From an uncultured Bacteroidota bacterium (GTDB lineage Bacteria; Bacteroidota; Bacteroidia; Chitinophagales; Chitinophagaceae), in the NCBI GenBank assembly GCA_903824665.1, contig CAIJXT010000035.1, positions 30,964 to 94,963 of the forward strand: a stretch of DNA of 64,000 nucleotides. The letters run 5' to 3'. Below the pieces are notes generated by a model. The model saw only the letters and a list, made by a program, of their open reading frames with translations, was not told where the DNA came from and did no database searches. Positions 34,660-42,245 of this stretch are shown here, piece by piece; positions within the stretch are counted from its first letter, which is position 1; every line of letters begins with the position of its first letter. The position numbers and the translations under genes are program-made.

Positions 34660-35084
34660 TGGTTAGTTAACTCTTTAATGAACTTTTTTGCCTGTTTCAA
34701 TTCTTCCTGATATTGCTGGTCTTTCAGCAGAATATATTTAAACCTACCTGGAAACAAAGTTTCCAATTTATTGCCCGTGAATTCGCATAATTTTTTCCTA
34801 TTCGGGCTGATTTTCGGATCGGAAAATCGGGTTAGCCAGTGAATAAGAATGATTCTAACCGTTTTCTCCTCCTCCAAATATGGCCATAACTTAAGAACAT
34901 TCGCTTGTGGGTGTTTTTGCCCATTCTCAATCTCTGCAAGTACCAATACATTATCAGACAAATAAACATGATTATCAGCATCGCCCCAACCATTAAGCCG
35001 CATCTCATTCCCCGCAAACTTAATTTGCAGTTCCTTTTCAACTATTTCGCAATAATCGATATTGTATGGTACGGTTGCTTTCAT
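34656..35084 (-). CDS. Small protein of unknown function between the two methylase genes
   Basis: The 142-residue product overlaps both neighbours, by one base at the upstream methylase stop (TAATG) and by four bases at the downstream start, so it is translationally coupled and probably real. It contains NVLVLAEIENGQKHPQANVL, where the acidic E-x-E after a hydrophobic strand and the later RIILIHWLTRF recall a restriction-nuclease-like fold. No complete PD-(D/E)xK signature can be shown. Its place between two hsdM genes suggests an accessory role in the restriction complex. Confidence 0.6.
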   Translation of the reverse strand: MKATVPYNIDYCEIVEKELQIKFAGNEMRLNGWGDADNHVYLSDNVLVLAEIENGQKHPQANVLKLWPYLEEEKTVRIILIHWLTRFSDPKISPNRKKLCEFTGNKLETLFPGRFKYILLKDQQYQEELKQAKKFIKELTNQ

Positions 35085-36568
35085 TACATCAAATTAAACT
35101 CCTTCAATAGCACTTTAAACCTATCCTCTGCCTCCCACGCCTTCTCTGCAGCATTTTCCAGTTGTGCAAGGGCTTCATCAAGGCTCGGCAGGTCATCAGT
35201 AACCGTCTTTTCTATGTACAGCGGTATATTCAGGTTATACTCCTTTGCTTTCAACTCATCCACACTTACCACTTTTGCATGGTCTGTAACATCTGCATAT
35301 TCTTTGTACCAGCTATAAATAGCATCTATGTGCTGCGGTTCCATATAGTTCTGCGCCCTTCCCACTCTTACCTGGTCTGATGCATCAATGAACAGTACTT
35401 TCTTTCTTCTTTCCTTTGGTTTTAGTGCCCGGAATACGAGTACACATGCCGCCAGCGTTGTACCATAAAAGATATTGGCACCCAGCCCTATCACAGCTTC
35501 CAGCATATCCTGCTCTATCAGCTCCTGTCTTATCCTTCCCTCTGCCCCCTTCCTGAAAAGCGTACCATGTGGCAGCACTACAGCCATTCGCCCGGTCTTG
35601 GGCTTCATACAGCGTATCATATGCTGCACCCAGGCCATATCGCCGTTACTTGATGGAGGCACACCGGCTATGTTGCGGCCATAGGGGTCAGTTGCCCATT
35701 GGTCTGCGCCCCATTCTTTTAATGAGAACGGTGGATTTGCAATAACACAATCAAACCGCTTGATTTCGTCATTATCTAAATGGCCCGGATTGCGCAGTGT
35801 ATCGCCGCGTACTATTTCAAAGTCTTCAATACCATGCAGGAACATGTTCATTCTTGCAATAGTAGATGTCGTCAGGTTCTTTTCCTGTCCATACATTTTT
35901 AGTGTACGATAGTCTCTGCCTTCTTCCTTCAGGTGTTCTACGCATTCCAGCAACATGCCACCTGTGCCACAAGCCGGATCGTAAATGGTTTCACCTTCTT
36001 TCGCGTCTATAACAAGCCCTATAAGATGAACCACGGAACGGGGAGTATAGAATTCGCCCGCTTTTTTATTGGTCAGATCTGCAAAGTGTTTGATAAGATA
36101 CTCGTAAGACCTGCCGAGAATATCCGCATCTACCGCTTCGTTAGAAAGATTGTATTGAGAGAAATGCTCGATCAAGTTTGTCAGCAAAGAATCCGGTAAT
36201 TTTTCTTTGTTGGTCCATGCGGCATCACCAAATATTCCATAAAGCAGTTGCTGGTTAGCTTTTTCTATTTCCCTGAATGCCTTTTGCAAAGCCTTGCCTA
36301 CATTTACAGTAGTATTTCTCACATCTTCCCAATGGCAATCGTCGGGGATAATGAAACGGTGTAATTCGGCGAGCTCTGCATAATCCTTATCTCCTCCGGA
36401 TTCCTTTAAAGCCACCTGGTATTCCTCGTCATAGACGTCGCTTATGCGTTTAAAAAACAGCAGAGGGAAGATATATACCTTAAAATCGGCAGCATCAACC
36501 GGGCCCTTTAATATCCAGGCGGCCTTAGAAAGGTATTGTTCCAGCTTACTGAGAGATAATTTTTCCAT
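35084..36568 (-). CDS. hsdM: Type I N6-adenine DNA methyltransferase, M subunit (first gene of operon)
   Basis: The 494-residue product has the HsdM N-terminal domain (LSKLEQYLSKAAWILKG), AGEFYTPRSVVHLIGL near 170, motif I DPACGTGG at 197-204 and motif IV NPPF at 279-282. It is a paralogue of the methylase at 33187 with the same domain order and similar length, and both keep catalytic motifs. Only one hsdS is present, so either both M subunits share it in a mixed complex or this copy is left from a second system that lost its own hsdS. It is the first gene of the nine-gene defence operon; the preceding 153 bases hold the likely promoter, though no TAnnTTTG box was found. Confidence 0.92.
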   Translation of the reverse strand: MEKLSLSKLEQYLSKAAWILKGPVDAADFKVYIFPLLFFKRISDVYDEEYQVALKESGGDKDYAELAELHRFIIPDDCHWEDVRNTTVNVGKALQKAFREIEKANQQLLYGIFGDAAWTNKEKLPDSLLTNLIEHFSQYNLSNEAVDADILGRSYEYLIKHFADLTNKKAGEFYTPRSVVHLIGLVIDAKEGETIYDPACGTGGMLLECVEHLKEEGRDYRTLKMYGQEKNLTTSTIARMNMFLHGIEDFEIVRGDTLRNPGHLDNDEIKRFDCVIANPPFSLKEWGADQWATDPYGRNIAGVPPSSNGDMAWVQHMIRCMKPKTGRMAVVLPHGTLFRKGAEGRIRQELIEQDMLEAVIGLGANIFYGTTLAACVLVFRALKPKERRKKVLFIDASDQVRVGRAQNYMEPQHIDAIYSWYKEYADVTDHAKVVSVDELKAKEYNLNIPLYIEKTVTDDLPSLDEALAQLENAAEKAWEAEDRFKVLLKEFNLM

Positions 36569-36721
36569 TATTGGTTAAAGGTATCTATGGTTTGTTATAA
36601 AATCACATTGTGTCTCAGACTAGTTACTTAATTGTCTCTATTTGTCGTTTACTACCGTTAATTGTAACATGATCGTAACCTATGCGTGACATCAATCGAT
36701 ACTCATCATTTTTTGTGAACA

Positions 36722-37222
36722 TTAATAAATCTTGCTTCGCATTTCCGGCAATAGCTCACCTTCTTCATTAATCCATTCTGGCAAGCAGTAGAACTTGCCT
36801 CGAACACCGTGAAGTTTATAAGGTATCAACCGCTTGAATTTCATCGCTGCGTTAAGAGAAGGAGAAATAAACTTTTCCTTGCTTGCTTTTTTATTAAGAA
36901 TTGGTTCCCGACGCAATAGCAGCGAAATTATGTCGGCAGAGCGCAATGGCTTTTTGGCTTGAGCAACTATAAACACAAGTTTGCTAACCCATGTTCTGCT
37001 TTCATCGTATTTATCTTTAGGGTTTACATAGTGGTCAAGTAACAACCGCAATTTTATATTCTCATTTTCCTGCTTGTGCAATTGATCTTTTGTTTCACTC
37101 AGTTCCTTTTGCGCATCGGCAAGCTTCTTTTTTATCCTTTCAAGCTTGATTTCGAGGGATGATGGCGGATTCTGATTTGTTTTGAACATGTGGTCGATGT
37201 GTTTTCGTATCTCCGCAAACAT
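36722..37222 (-). CDS. Coiled-coil protein with winged-helix-like C-terminus, possible regulator
   Basis: I use ATG 37222; a TTG two codons upstream is also possible. The 166-residue product has a coiled coil at about 30-75 (IKKKLADAQKELSETKDQL) and a C-terminal domain of about 80 residues. That domain has TWVSKLVFIVAQAKKPLRSAD and SLNAAMKFKRLIPYK, ending in GKFYCLPEWI, a pattern like a winged-helix DNA-binding domain with a wing near the end. It lies 154 bases upstream of the defence operon in the same direction. A transcription regulator of the operon or of the recombinase is plausible; no family is recognised. Confidence 0.55.
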   Translation of the reverse strand: MFAEIRKHIDHMFKTNQNPPSSLEIKLERIKKKLADAQKELSETKDQLHKQENENIKLRLLLDHYVNPKDKYDESRTWVSKLVFIVAQAKKPLRSADIISLLLRREPILNKKASKEKFISPSLNAAMKFKRLIPYKLHGVRGKFYCLPEWINEEGELLPEMRSKIY

Positions 37223-37580
37223 ACTCAAACGAAATCTATTACTAATCTCACTTTCCCGCTTTATTTTGGTGCTGGAATATCGGTTTAATCTAAATTCACC
37301 AAGAATGCTATTTCAATTGCATGTGTGATACTGAAATAATATGTGTGAGGTATATAAGATTCAGCACATTGGTCAGTTTTCGAATAATCTGCCAACATTT
37401 CATGACACGATATTTGAGTAATTCGACATAATGACAATGCGAAAATAAATATACAATCATGCTATTTGAAAAAGTTTGGGATGATTTGTGGCGGTTTAGA
37501 ACTATCTTAGATTTCAAAAAAGACGGAAAGTTTGTCATTATTACCCTCTTTTTTGGTTTGCCAATTGATGTAGTAGTAAC
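37223..37580. other. Divergent intergenic region between the coiled-coil gene and the recombinase operon
   Basis: This AT-rich stretch of about 360 bases should hold the promoters for both directions. I found no exact TAnnTTTG box on either strand. A 76-codon frame on the minus strand (37308-37538) has no protein-like features and is left out. Confidence 0.4.
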
Positions 37581-37838
37581 ATGGAACTGAATATAAAAAG
37601 CAACTCGAGCAATGGAAAGCTATCAGCTACTAATGGATCAATGGACACACCCGAATGGCTCCGCTCATTTAAGGGCTGCGAGCATTACTCAGACTCTGAA
37701 GCAATGGCTGTAATAGAAAGCTTAAATATTTTTGCATCAATCCTTTTAATGAATGCTTCACAAAAATTACATGTAATTGATAATCAATTAGTTATATCTT
37801 TACAACAAGAAGAAACGCTTCAAAAACTAGCAGCATGA
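37581..37838 (+). CDS. Small protein encoded directly upstream of the serine recombinase
   Basis: The 85-residue product overlaps the recombinase start by four bases (ATGA), which indicates translational coupling. It has a helical, acidic character, with DTPEWLRSFKGCEHYSDSEAM and SLNIFASILLMNASQKLH. I do not recognise a family. It may be a recombination directionality factor or regulator of the recombinase; this is inferred only from position. Confidence 0.6.
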   Translation: MELNIKSNSSNGKLSATNGSMDTPEWLRSFKGCEHYSDSEAMAVIESLNIFASILLMNASQKLHVIDNQLVISLQQEETLQKLAA

Positions 37839-39550
37839 ACACACTATCTACATTCGCACGATTCGGCAAAACAAATGATAAAATGCTTCGTCTATCCGAA
37901 GCTAAAATGGCCGTTGTTTATACAAGGGTTTCCAGCAAGGAGCAGGCAGATACAAACCTTTCTTTAGAATACCAGCGAAAAGCTATTGATGATTATGCTC
38001 AGCGAAACAACATAAGTGTAGCTGGGTATTTCGGCGGCACTTATGAAAGTGCAAAGACCGATGGTCGTAAAGAGTTTCAGCGAATGCTTGAATTCATCAA
38101 GAAAAACAAAGGTAAAATTTCGCATGTACTTGTTTACATGCTTGACCGTTTCAGCCGCACCGGCGGCGGAGCTATAAAGCTGGCTCAGGAGTTAAGGGAA
38201 AAACACGGCATAGAGGTATTTGCAGTAACTCAACCAACCGATACATCTAATCCAAGCGGTGTATTACAGCAGTCTATTCAGTTTATTTTCTCCCAATATG
38301 ACAATGAGCTAAGGAAGCAAAGATCAGTAGCCGGTATGCGAGAGAAGTTCAAACGGGGAATATGGGTTGCAAAACCGCCTATCGGCTATGATGTAATAAA
38401 AATCAATGGTGTAAGAAAGATCGTGGTAAATGATATTGGCAAGAAAATCAAGAAAGCGTTTCAATGGAAAGGTAGCGGTGTAAAAAATGAAGCAATATTA
38501 GATAGGCTTAGAAGTATGGGTGTTAGCTTAAACAAACAGCATCTTACAAAATTGCTGAAAAATCCTTTCTATTGTGGATTGATCAGTCATAATATGCTCG
38601 AAGGAGAAGTGGTAGAAGGCGAACACCAGCACCTAATTTCTAAAGAGCTGTTTTTAAAAGTCAATGAAATACACCAGAGTAATTCAGGATATGGTGTGCC
38701 GCACAAAAAGCAACAGGATGAACTGCCCTTAAAGGTATTTATCAAGTGCAGCGATTGTAATGAACCTTTTACTGGTTATATTGTAAAAGCCAAAGGACTG
38801 TGGTATTATAAATGCAGGACTAAAGGCTGCAAATGCAACAAGAGTGCCAAGGAAATGCACAAGACTTTTGTGGAATTTCTCAGTGATTATAACATCAAAG
38901 AGGAATTGAAAGCACCATTACTTAAAAAAATGGAAGCTGTATGGAAAGACATAAACAAAGAGAGCTATGAGTTGGAACATAGCTATAAAAAGCAACTTTC
39001 TGCGGTAAACGCTAAGATTGAGGACATCGAAGAAAGCTACTATATCAAAAAGGATATGAATAGGGAAACCTATGATAAGTTCCGGTTGAGGTTTGAGACG
39101 GAGCTTAAAGATATCAACAAGAACCTGTCTCAACTGACAATAGGCATTTCGAACCCAATGGCAGCTATTGAGAAAGCAATAGGCATATCAGTAGAACTGC
39201 CTACAGAGTGGACTTCCAGCGATATTAGCCATAAAAACAAGTTGCAAAAACTGCTGTTTCCTGAGGGAATTGTTTATGACAAGAAAAAAGGGGTATTTCG
39301 AACCGAAAGAGTAAATTCTATTTTTGTTGAAATCGCCCGTCTGACAAGCGTTTCGGGCAAAAATGAAAGGAGACAAACAGGGGTTAATTCCCGTTTGTCT
39401 CCTTCTGTGCGGCAAAGGAGATTCGAACTCCCATGCCCGTTACAGGCGCTACCACCTCAAAGTAGTGCGTCTACCAATTTCGCCATCGCCGCATTGAGGG
39501 AGCGCAAAGGTAAAAGAAAATTGACAAATTCGCAAACAACAGTTTTGTAG
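37835..39550 (+). CDS. Large serine recombinase (site-specific integrase), reading through tRNA-Leu
   Basis: The 571-codon frame encodes a resolvase domain (about 25-175) with the catalytic Ser in VVYTRVSSKEQ (about residue 33) and the conserved RFSR (about 107). A recombinase domain (about 195-290) is followed by a zinc ribbon with FIKCSDCNEPF and a later CRTKGCKC, then a long coiled coil (about 355-440). The last 60 residues are not native: from about 39366 the frame runs through the repeat and the antisense of tRNA-Leu, giving RRFELPCPLQALPP and a stop at 39548-39550. This is the common outcome when such an element inserts at a tRNA 3' end. In an excised circle the frame would end at 7741 instead. 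It lies at the right end of the 31.7-kb island. Confidence 0.9.
   Translation: MNTLSTFARFGKTNDKMLRLSEAKMAVVYTRVSSKEQADTNLSLEYQRKAIDDYAQRNNISVAGYFGGTYESAKTDGRKEFQRMLEFIKKNKGKISHVLVYMLDRFSRTGGGAIKLAQELREKHGIEVFAVTQPTDTSNPSGVLQQSIQFIFSQYDNELRKQRSVAGMREKFKRGIWVAKPPIGYDVIKINGVRKIVVNDIGKKIKKAFQWKGSGVKNEAILDRLRSMGVSLNKQHLTKLLKNPFYCGLISHNMLEGEVVEGEHQHLISKELFLKVNEIHQSNSGYGVPHKKQQDELPLKVFIKCSDCNEPFTGYIVKAKGLWYYKCRTKGCKCNKSAKEMHKTFVEFLSDYNIKEELKAPLLKKMEAVWKDINKESYELEHSYKKQLSAVNAKIEDIEESYYIKKDMNRETYDKFRLRFETELKDINKNLSQLTIGISNPMAAIEKAIGISVELPTEWTSSDISHKNKLQKLLFPEGIVYDKKKGVFRTERVNSIFVEIARLTSVSGKNERRQTGVNSRLSPSVRQRRFELPCPLQALPPQSSASTNFAIAALRERKGKRKLTNSQTTVL
39366..39413. repeat. Right copy of 48-bp direct repeat (putative att site; tRNA 3' end plus terminator)
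   Basis: It matches 7635-7682 at 46 of 48 bases. It contains the same 10-bp stem (39369-39378 with 39393-39402) and the last six bases of the tRNA-Leu gene. On the minus strand the stem is followed by TTTCATTTTT, a slightly broken U-tract compared with the left copy. Confidence 0.7.
39408..39492 (-). tRNA. tRNA-Leu (anticodon GAG)
   Basis: Read on the minus strand, the gene is 85 bases long. The 5' acceptor arm GCGGCGA (39492-39486) pairs with TTGCCGC with one G-T pair. The D arm contains ATTGGTAGACGC, the anticodon arm has CTACT and GGTAG around the loop TTGAGGT, a variable arm of class II length follows, and the T arm includes GAGTTCGAATCTC. The discriminator is A and CCA is not encoded, as is common in Bacteroidota. 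It lies wholly inside the recombinase frame on the opposite strand and is the likely integration target of the island. Confidence 0.93.
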
Positions 39551-39569
39551 CAACAGGAATAGTTTGTGA

Positions 39570-40439
39570 TCATTTAGTGGTGATCACTACGCTTGCTGTT
39601 TTGCCTTTTTTGTTGTAGGCGGTTACTTTATGCTGCTCGGTACCATCGGTGAGCAGCATCTGTGCTGTGTTGGGTGGTGCTGTGCCTTCGTCGCCGGCAA
39701 CGATTGTTATCGTGTTGGTCTTTTCAGTTAGTGGAATGGTTAGCGTTTTTTTCTCGGCTGTAAGTACGTAGTTGGTCAGTATTTCCCTGCCATTGAGCAA
39801 AACGGTCACTACATCGTCGTCTATCACCCCGCCATCCCAGATATACAGGGTGCACTGCCGGGTAGTAAAGGTGATTTTTTTGTCTTTCCCCTCGGTTATT
39901 TTTTCAGGGTCATCGGGTACGGCAGGTTTGGCTACAGTGTCTGGAGGGGGCGCCAGTTTCAGGATTTTGGCATCGGTCAGCGGTATTTCGAACAGCGCTT
40001 TGCCCTCGCTGCAAATGGCCTTGTTTTTGTTACGGCCTACAAATGGTCCGGATATAACGTATTTATCTTTTCTGGTTTTCCACTGCAAAACGGTGCTCAG
40101 GAAGCACATTTCGAATGAGTCGGCCAAAGCACCCATGGTTCCGGTTTCGGTAATGGCCAGGGTTTTCTTGTCCTGATTGATCATGCCCTTCACCCTGGCC
40201 CTGAACTCCATGCCTTCCTGCGAGGTTACCGAGTATCCTTTGACTGTATTTCCAGCAATATCAAGCACGAGGCGGTATGGGTAGCTCTCGCCTGTTTTTG
40301 AGGTGATGGAGCCTTTGATCGACAGTTGCGATTGCTGCGCAGGCAACACCAGCGGCATCCCTAGCAAAAAGGTAATCATGCATACAACGAAAACGTTCCT
40401 TGGTGTTGCGATGGGTAGGTATGGTTTTGGTGCAGGCAT
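39570..40439 (-). CDS. Secreted protein of unknown function
   Basis: I choose ATG 40439; the longer frame from 40499 would overlap hemJ by 50 bases. The 289-residue product has a signal peptide with VVCMITFLLGMPLVLPAQ. The body is beta-rich: SIKGSITSKTGESYPYRLVLD is followed by a Pro/Lys/Asp linker (PPPDTVAKPAVPDDPEK). The C-terminal domain (about 195-289) starts CTLYIWDGGVIDDDVVTVLLNG, resembling carbohydrate- or calcium-binding modules of secreted Bacteroidota proteins. No catalytic motif is visible. It lies 10 bases downstream of hemJ on the same strand. Confidence 0.65.
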   Translation of the reverse strand: MPAPKPYLPIATPRNVFVVCMITFLLGMPLVLPAQQSQLSIKGSITSKTGESYPYRLVLDIAGNTVKGYSVTSQEGMEFRARVKGMINQDKKTLAITETGTMGALADSFEMCFLSTVLQWKTRKDKYVISGPFVGRNKNKAICSEGKALFEIPLTDAKILKLAPPPDTVAKPAVPDDPEKITEGKDKKITFTTRQCTLYIWDGGVIDDDVVTVLLNGREILTNYVLTAEKKTLTIPLTEKTNTITIVAGDEGTAPPNTAQMLLTDGTEQHKVTAYNKKGKTASVVITTK

Positions 40440-40449
40440 CAGTCGAAAG

Positions 40450-40986
40450 TTATTTTTGCGGTTTGCCGGTTCTGAGTTTCTTGTATATTTTAATGGCACT
40501 CATCAGCACGATCACAAAGAGTACAAGTCCGCCCAATCCCCATACAAGGCTAAGGCTCTGCCTGACCACAGCCAGCATCACAATAGCTATTAGGAATATA
40601 GTGGCTACTTCATTCCAGACCCGCAATTTTCCGGACGAGAGCCTGAAAATACCTGCTGCTTGCTGTTTGAAAATGACATGCAGCGAAAGGTGGTAGGCAT
40701 ACAAACCCACTACAAAGCCGAGCTTTACCACCAGCCAGTTGTCGAGGTGGCCATAGAGATACCACATCCAGGGGCCGAACAGCAGTGTTAGTACGGCAGA
40801 GGGCCAGGTGATACCATACCACAGCCGGCGACTCATAATACCAAACTGCTGCTGCAAAATGGACTTTTCAGGTTCAGGTTTGTCATTGGCCTCGGCGTTG
40901 TAAATAAACAGCCGGACGATATAGAACATACCGCTGAACCAGGTAACTATAAATATGATGTGTAGTGCCTTGACGTAAAAATACAT
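40450..40986 (-). CDS. hemJ: Protoporphyrinogen IX oxidase, HemJ/CopD-like membrane protein
   Basis: The 178-residue membrane protein has four to five helices. It starts YVKALHIIFIVTWFSGMFYI with the conserved His (about residue 9) and continues with RRLWYGITWPSAVLT and LVVKLGFVVGLYAYHLSLH. HemJ oxidises protoporphyrinogen IX to protoporphyrin IX in heme synthesis. The next upstream gene is ferrochelatase, the following step, which supports the call. A gap of 109 bases separates the two and contains a -7-like box, so hemJ may have its own promoter. Confidence 0.88.
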   Translation of the reverse strand: MYFYVKALHIIFIVTWFSGMFYIVRLFIYNAEANDKPEPEKSILQQQFGIMSRRLWYGITWPSAVLTLLFGPWMWYLYGHLDNWLVVKLGFVVGLYAYHLSLHVIFKQQAAGIFRLSSGKLRVWNEVATIFLIAIVMLAVVRQSLSLVWGLGGLVLFVIVLMSAIKIYKKLRTGKPQK

Positions 40987-41013
40987 ACCCTATGGTCTAC
41001 GATAATAACTGGT

Positions 41014-41021
41014 CAAAAATA
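41014..41021 (-). promoter_or_regulatory. Possible Bacteroidota -7 box upstream of hemJ
   Basis: On the minus strand this reads TATTTTTG, matching TAnnTTTG, 28 bases before the hemJ ATG. No TTG at the -33 position was found. Confidence 0.35.
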
Positions 41022-41095
41022 CACTAAAACCCGCTATTCAGCAGCCGGGATCCATCTGCTAACCTTGCAGGGTAGTGTTGCCGGTGTTGAGCGGG

Positions 41096-42118
41096 TTATG
41101 GCTGCACCAGGGTAGCAACGGCTTCAACCCAGGATGGCTGAGTATTCATGCAGGGGATGTAGGTATAATTGATGCCACCTGCCTCGATGAAGTTCTCTTT
41201 CTCCCGGATGGCAATTTCTTCGAGGGTTTCAAGGCAATCGCTGACGAAAGACGGGCACACAACCAGCAGGTCTTTAATACCTTCGCCGGGCAACTGGCCC
41301 ATGCGCGCTGTAGTGGCCGGTGTGAGCCATGCTGCCCTGCCCAGTTTTGACTGGAAGGCTACGCTGTACCGTTCTTTGGGTAGGCCCAGCTTTTCGGCCA
41401 CGAGGGTGGTTGTGGTGTAACACTGGTGGCGGTAGCAATAGCTGTGTGCCGGTGATGGGGTAGTGCAGCATCCGGAAGTCTGCAGGCAATGCCGCTCGGT
41501 AATGTCACTTTTGAGGATATGCTGCTCAGGTATACTGTGGTAGCTGAACAGTAAATGGGTATTGTTGCCGGTGATGTAGGGTTTCATGCTTTCGGCAAGT
41601 GCTGCAATGTACGCGGGGTGATTATAAAAAGGGCGCACCACAGAAATGGTAAAAGGGTAATTGCCATCGGCATGTACTTTCTGGGCGTGCACCGATGCTG
41701 TCTCAAAACTGGACATCGCATAATGGGGGTAGAGCGGCAGCAGTACTGCTTCTGTAACATCGGGGTGGTTGCGCATGATCTCATCATACGCACTCTTCAT
41801 ATCGGGGCTGCCATACCTCATAGCTATGATAACTGGTTCGGTGGTAACCTGCTGCAAAGCCTGCTTTAACTGCCTGGTGATGTGTACGAGTGGTGAGCCG
41901 TCTTTTGTCCAGATAGACCTGTAAGCCTCAGCCGATTTTGGTGCCCTGAAGGGCGTAATGATGCCCTTTACCAATATAGTTCTGGCAATGTAGGACGAAT
42001 CTATGACCCGCTCGTCCATCAGAAACTCATTCAGATACTTACGTACATCCTTCACCTCGGTAGTGTCGGGTGATCCCAGATTCATCAGTACTATTGCACG
42101 TTTTTTATTCCCACCCAT
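41096..42118 (-). CDS. hemH: Ferrochelatase
   Basis: The 340-residue product starts with AIVLMNLGSPDTTEVKDVRKYL, the family N-terminal signature. The active-site His lies in LLFSYHSIPEQH (about residue 196) and the metal-path Glu in VSDCLETLEEIAI (about 290), with VVCPSFVSDCLETLEE matching the ferrochelatase signature. It inserts Fe2+ into protoporphyrin IX to make heme. Length is normal. The neighbour hemJ performs the preceding step. Several Cys residues near 215-230 (TSGCCTT, YCYRHQC) recall the extra Cys-rich segment of some ferrochelatases; I cannot say whether they bind a cluster. Confidence 0.95.
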   Translation of the reverse strand: MGGNKKRAIVLMNLGSPDTTEVKDVRKYLNEFLMDERVIDSSYIARTILVKGIITPFRAPKSAEAYRSIWTKDGSPLVHITRQLKQALQQVTTEPVIIAMRYGSPDMKSAYDEIMRNHPDVTEAVLLPLYPHYAMSSFETASVHAQKVHADGNYPFTISVVRPFYNHPAYIAALAESMKPYITGNNTHLLFSYHSIPEQHILKSDITERHCLQTSGCCTTPSPAHSYCYRHQCYTTTTLVAEKLGLPKERYSVAFQSKLGRAAWLTPATTARMGQLPGEGIKDLLVVCPSFVSDCLETLEEIAIREKENFIEAGGINYTYIPCMNTQPSWVEAVATLVQP

Positions 42119-42245
42119 TCTGTCAGCTTATTGTATGAGGGTGCAAAGAAACATACTAATTGAACCCAATGAGCGCAAGGGCGCAATTATACGCAACTTA
42201 AATGACGTATGAATGACAGACAGCATTCTTGCACTCCGGCAATGA

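Noticed and set aside
37308..37538. A 76-codon minus-strand frame between the coiled-coil gene and the recombinase operon
   Set aside because: No recognisable domain, odd composition and no position in an operon; it is more likely random.
7635..39413. Conjugative element
   Set aside because: No relaxase, VirB4/VirD4-type or tra genes are visible, so I call it an integrated island without transfer genes of its own.
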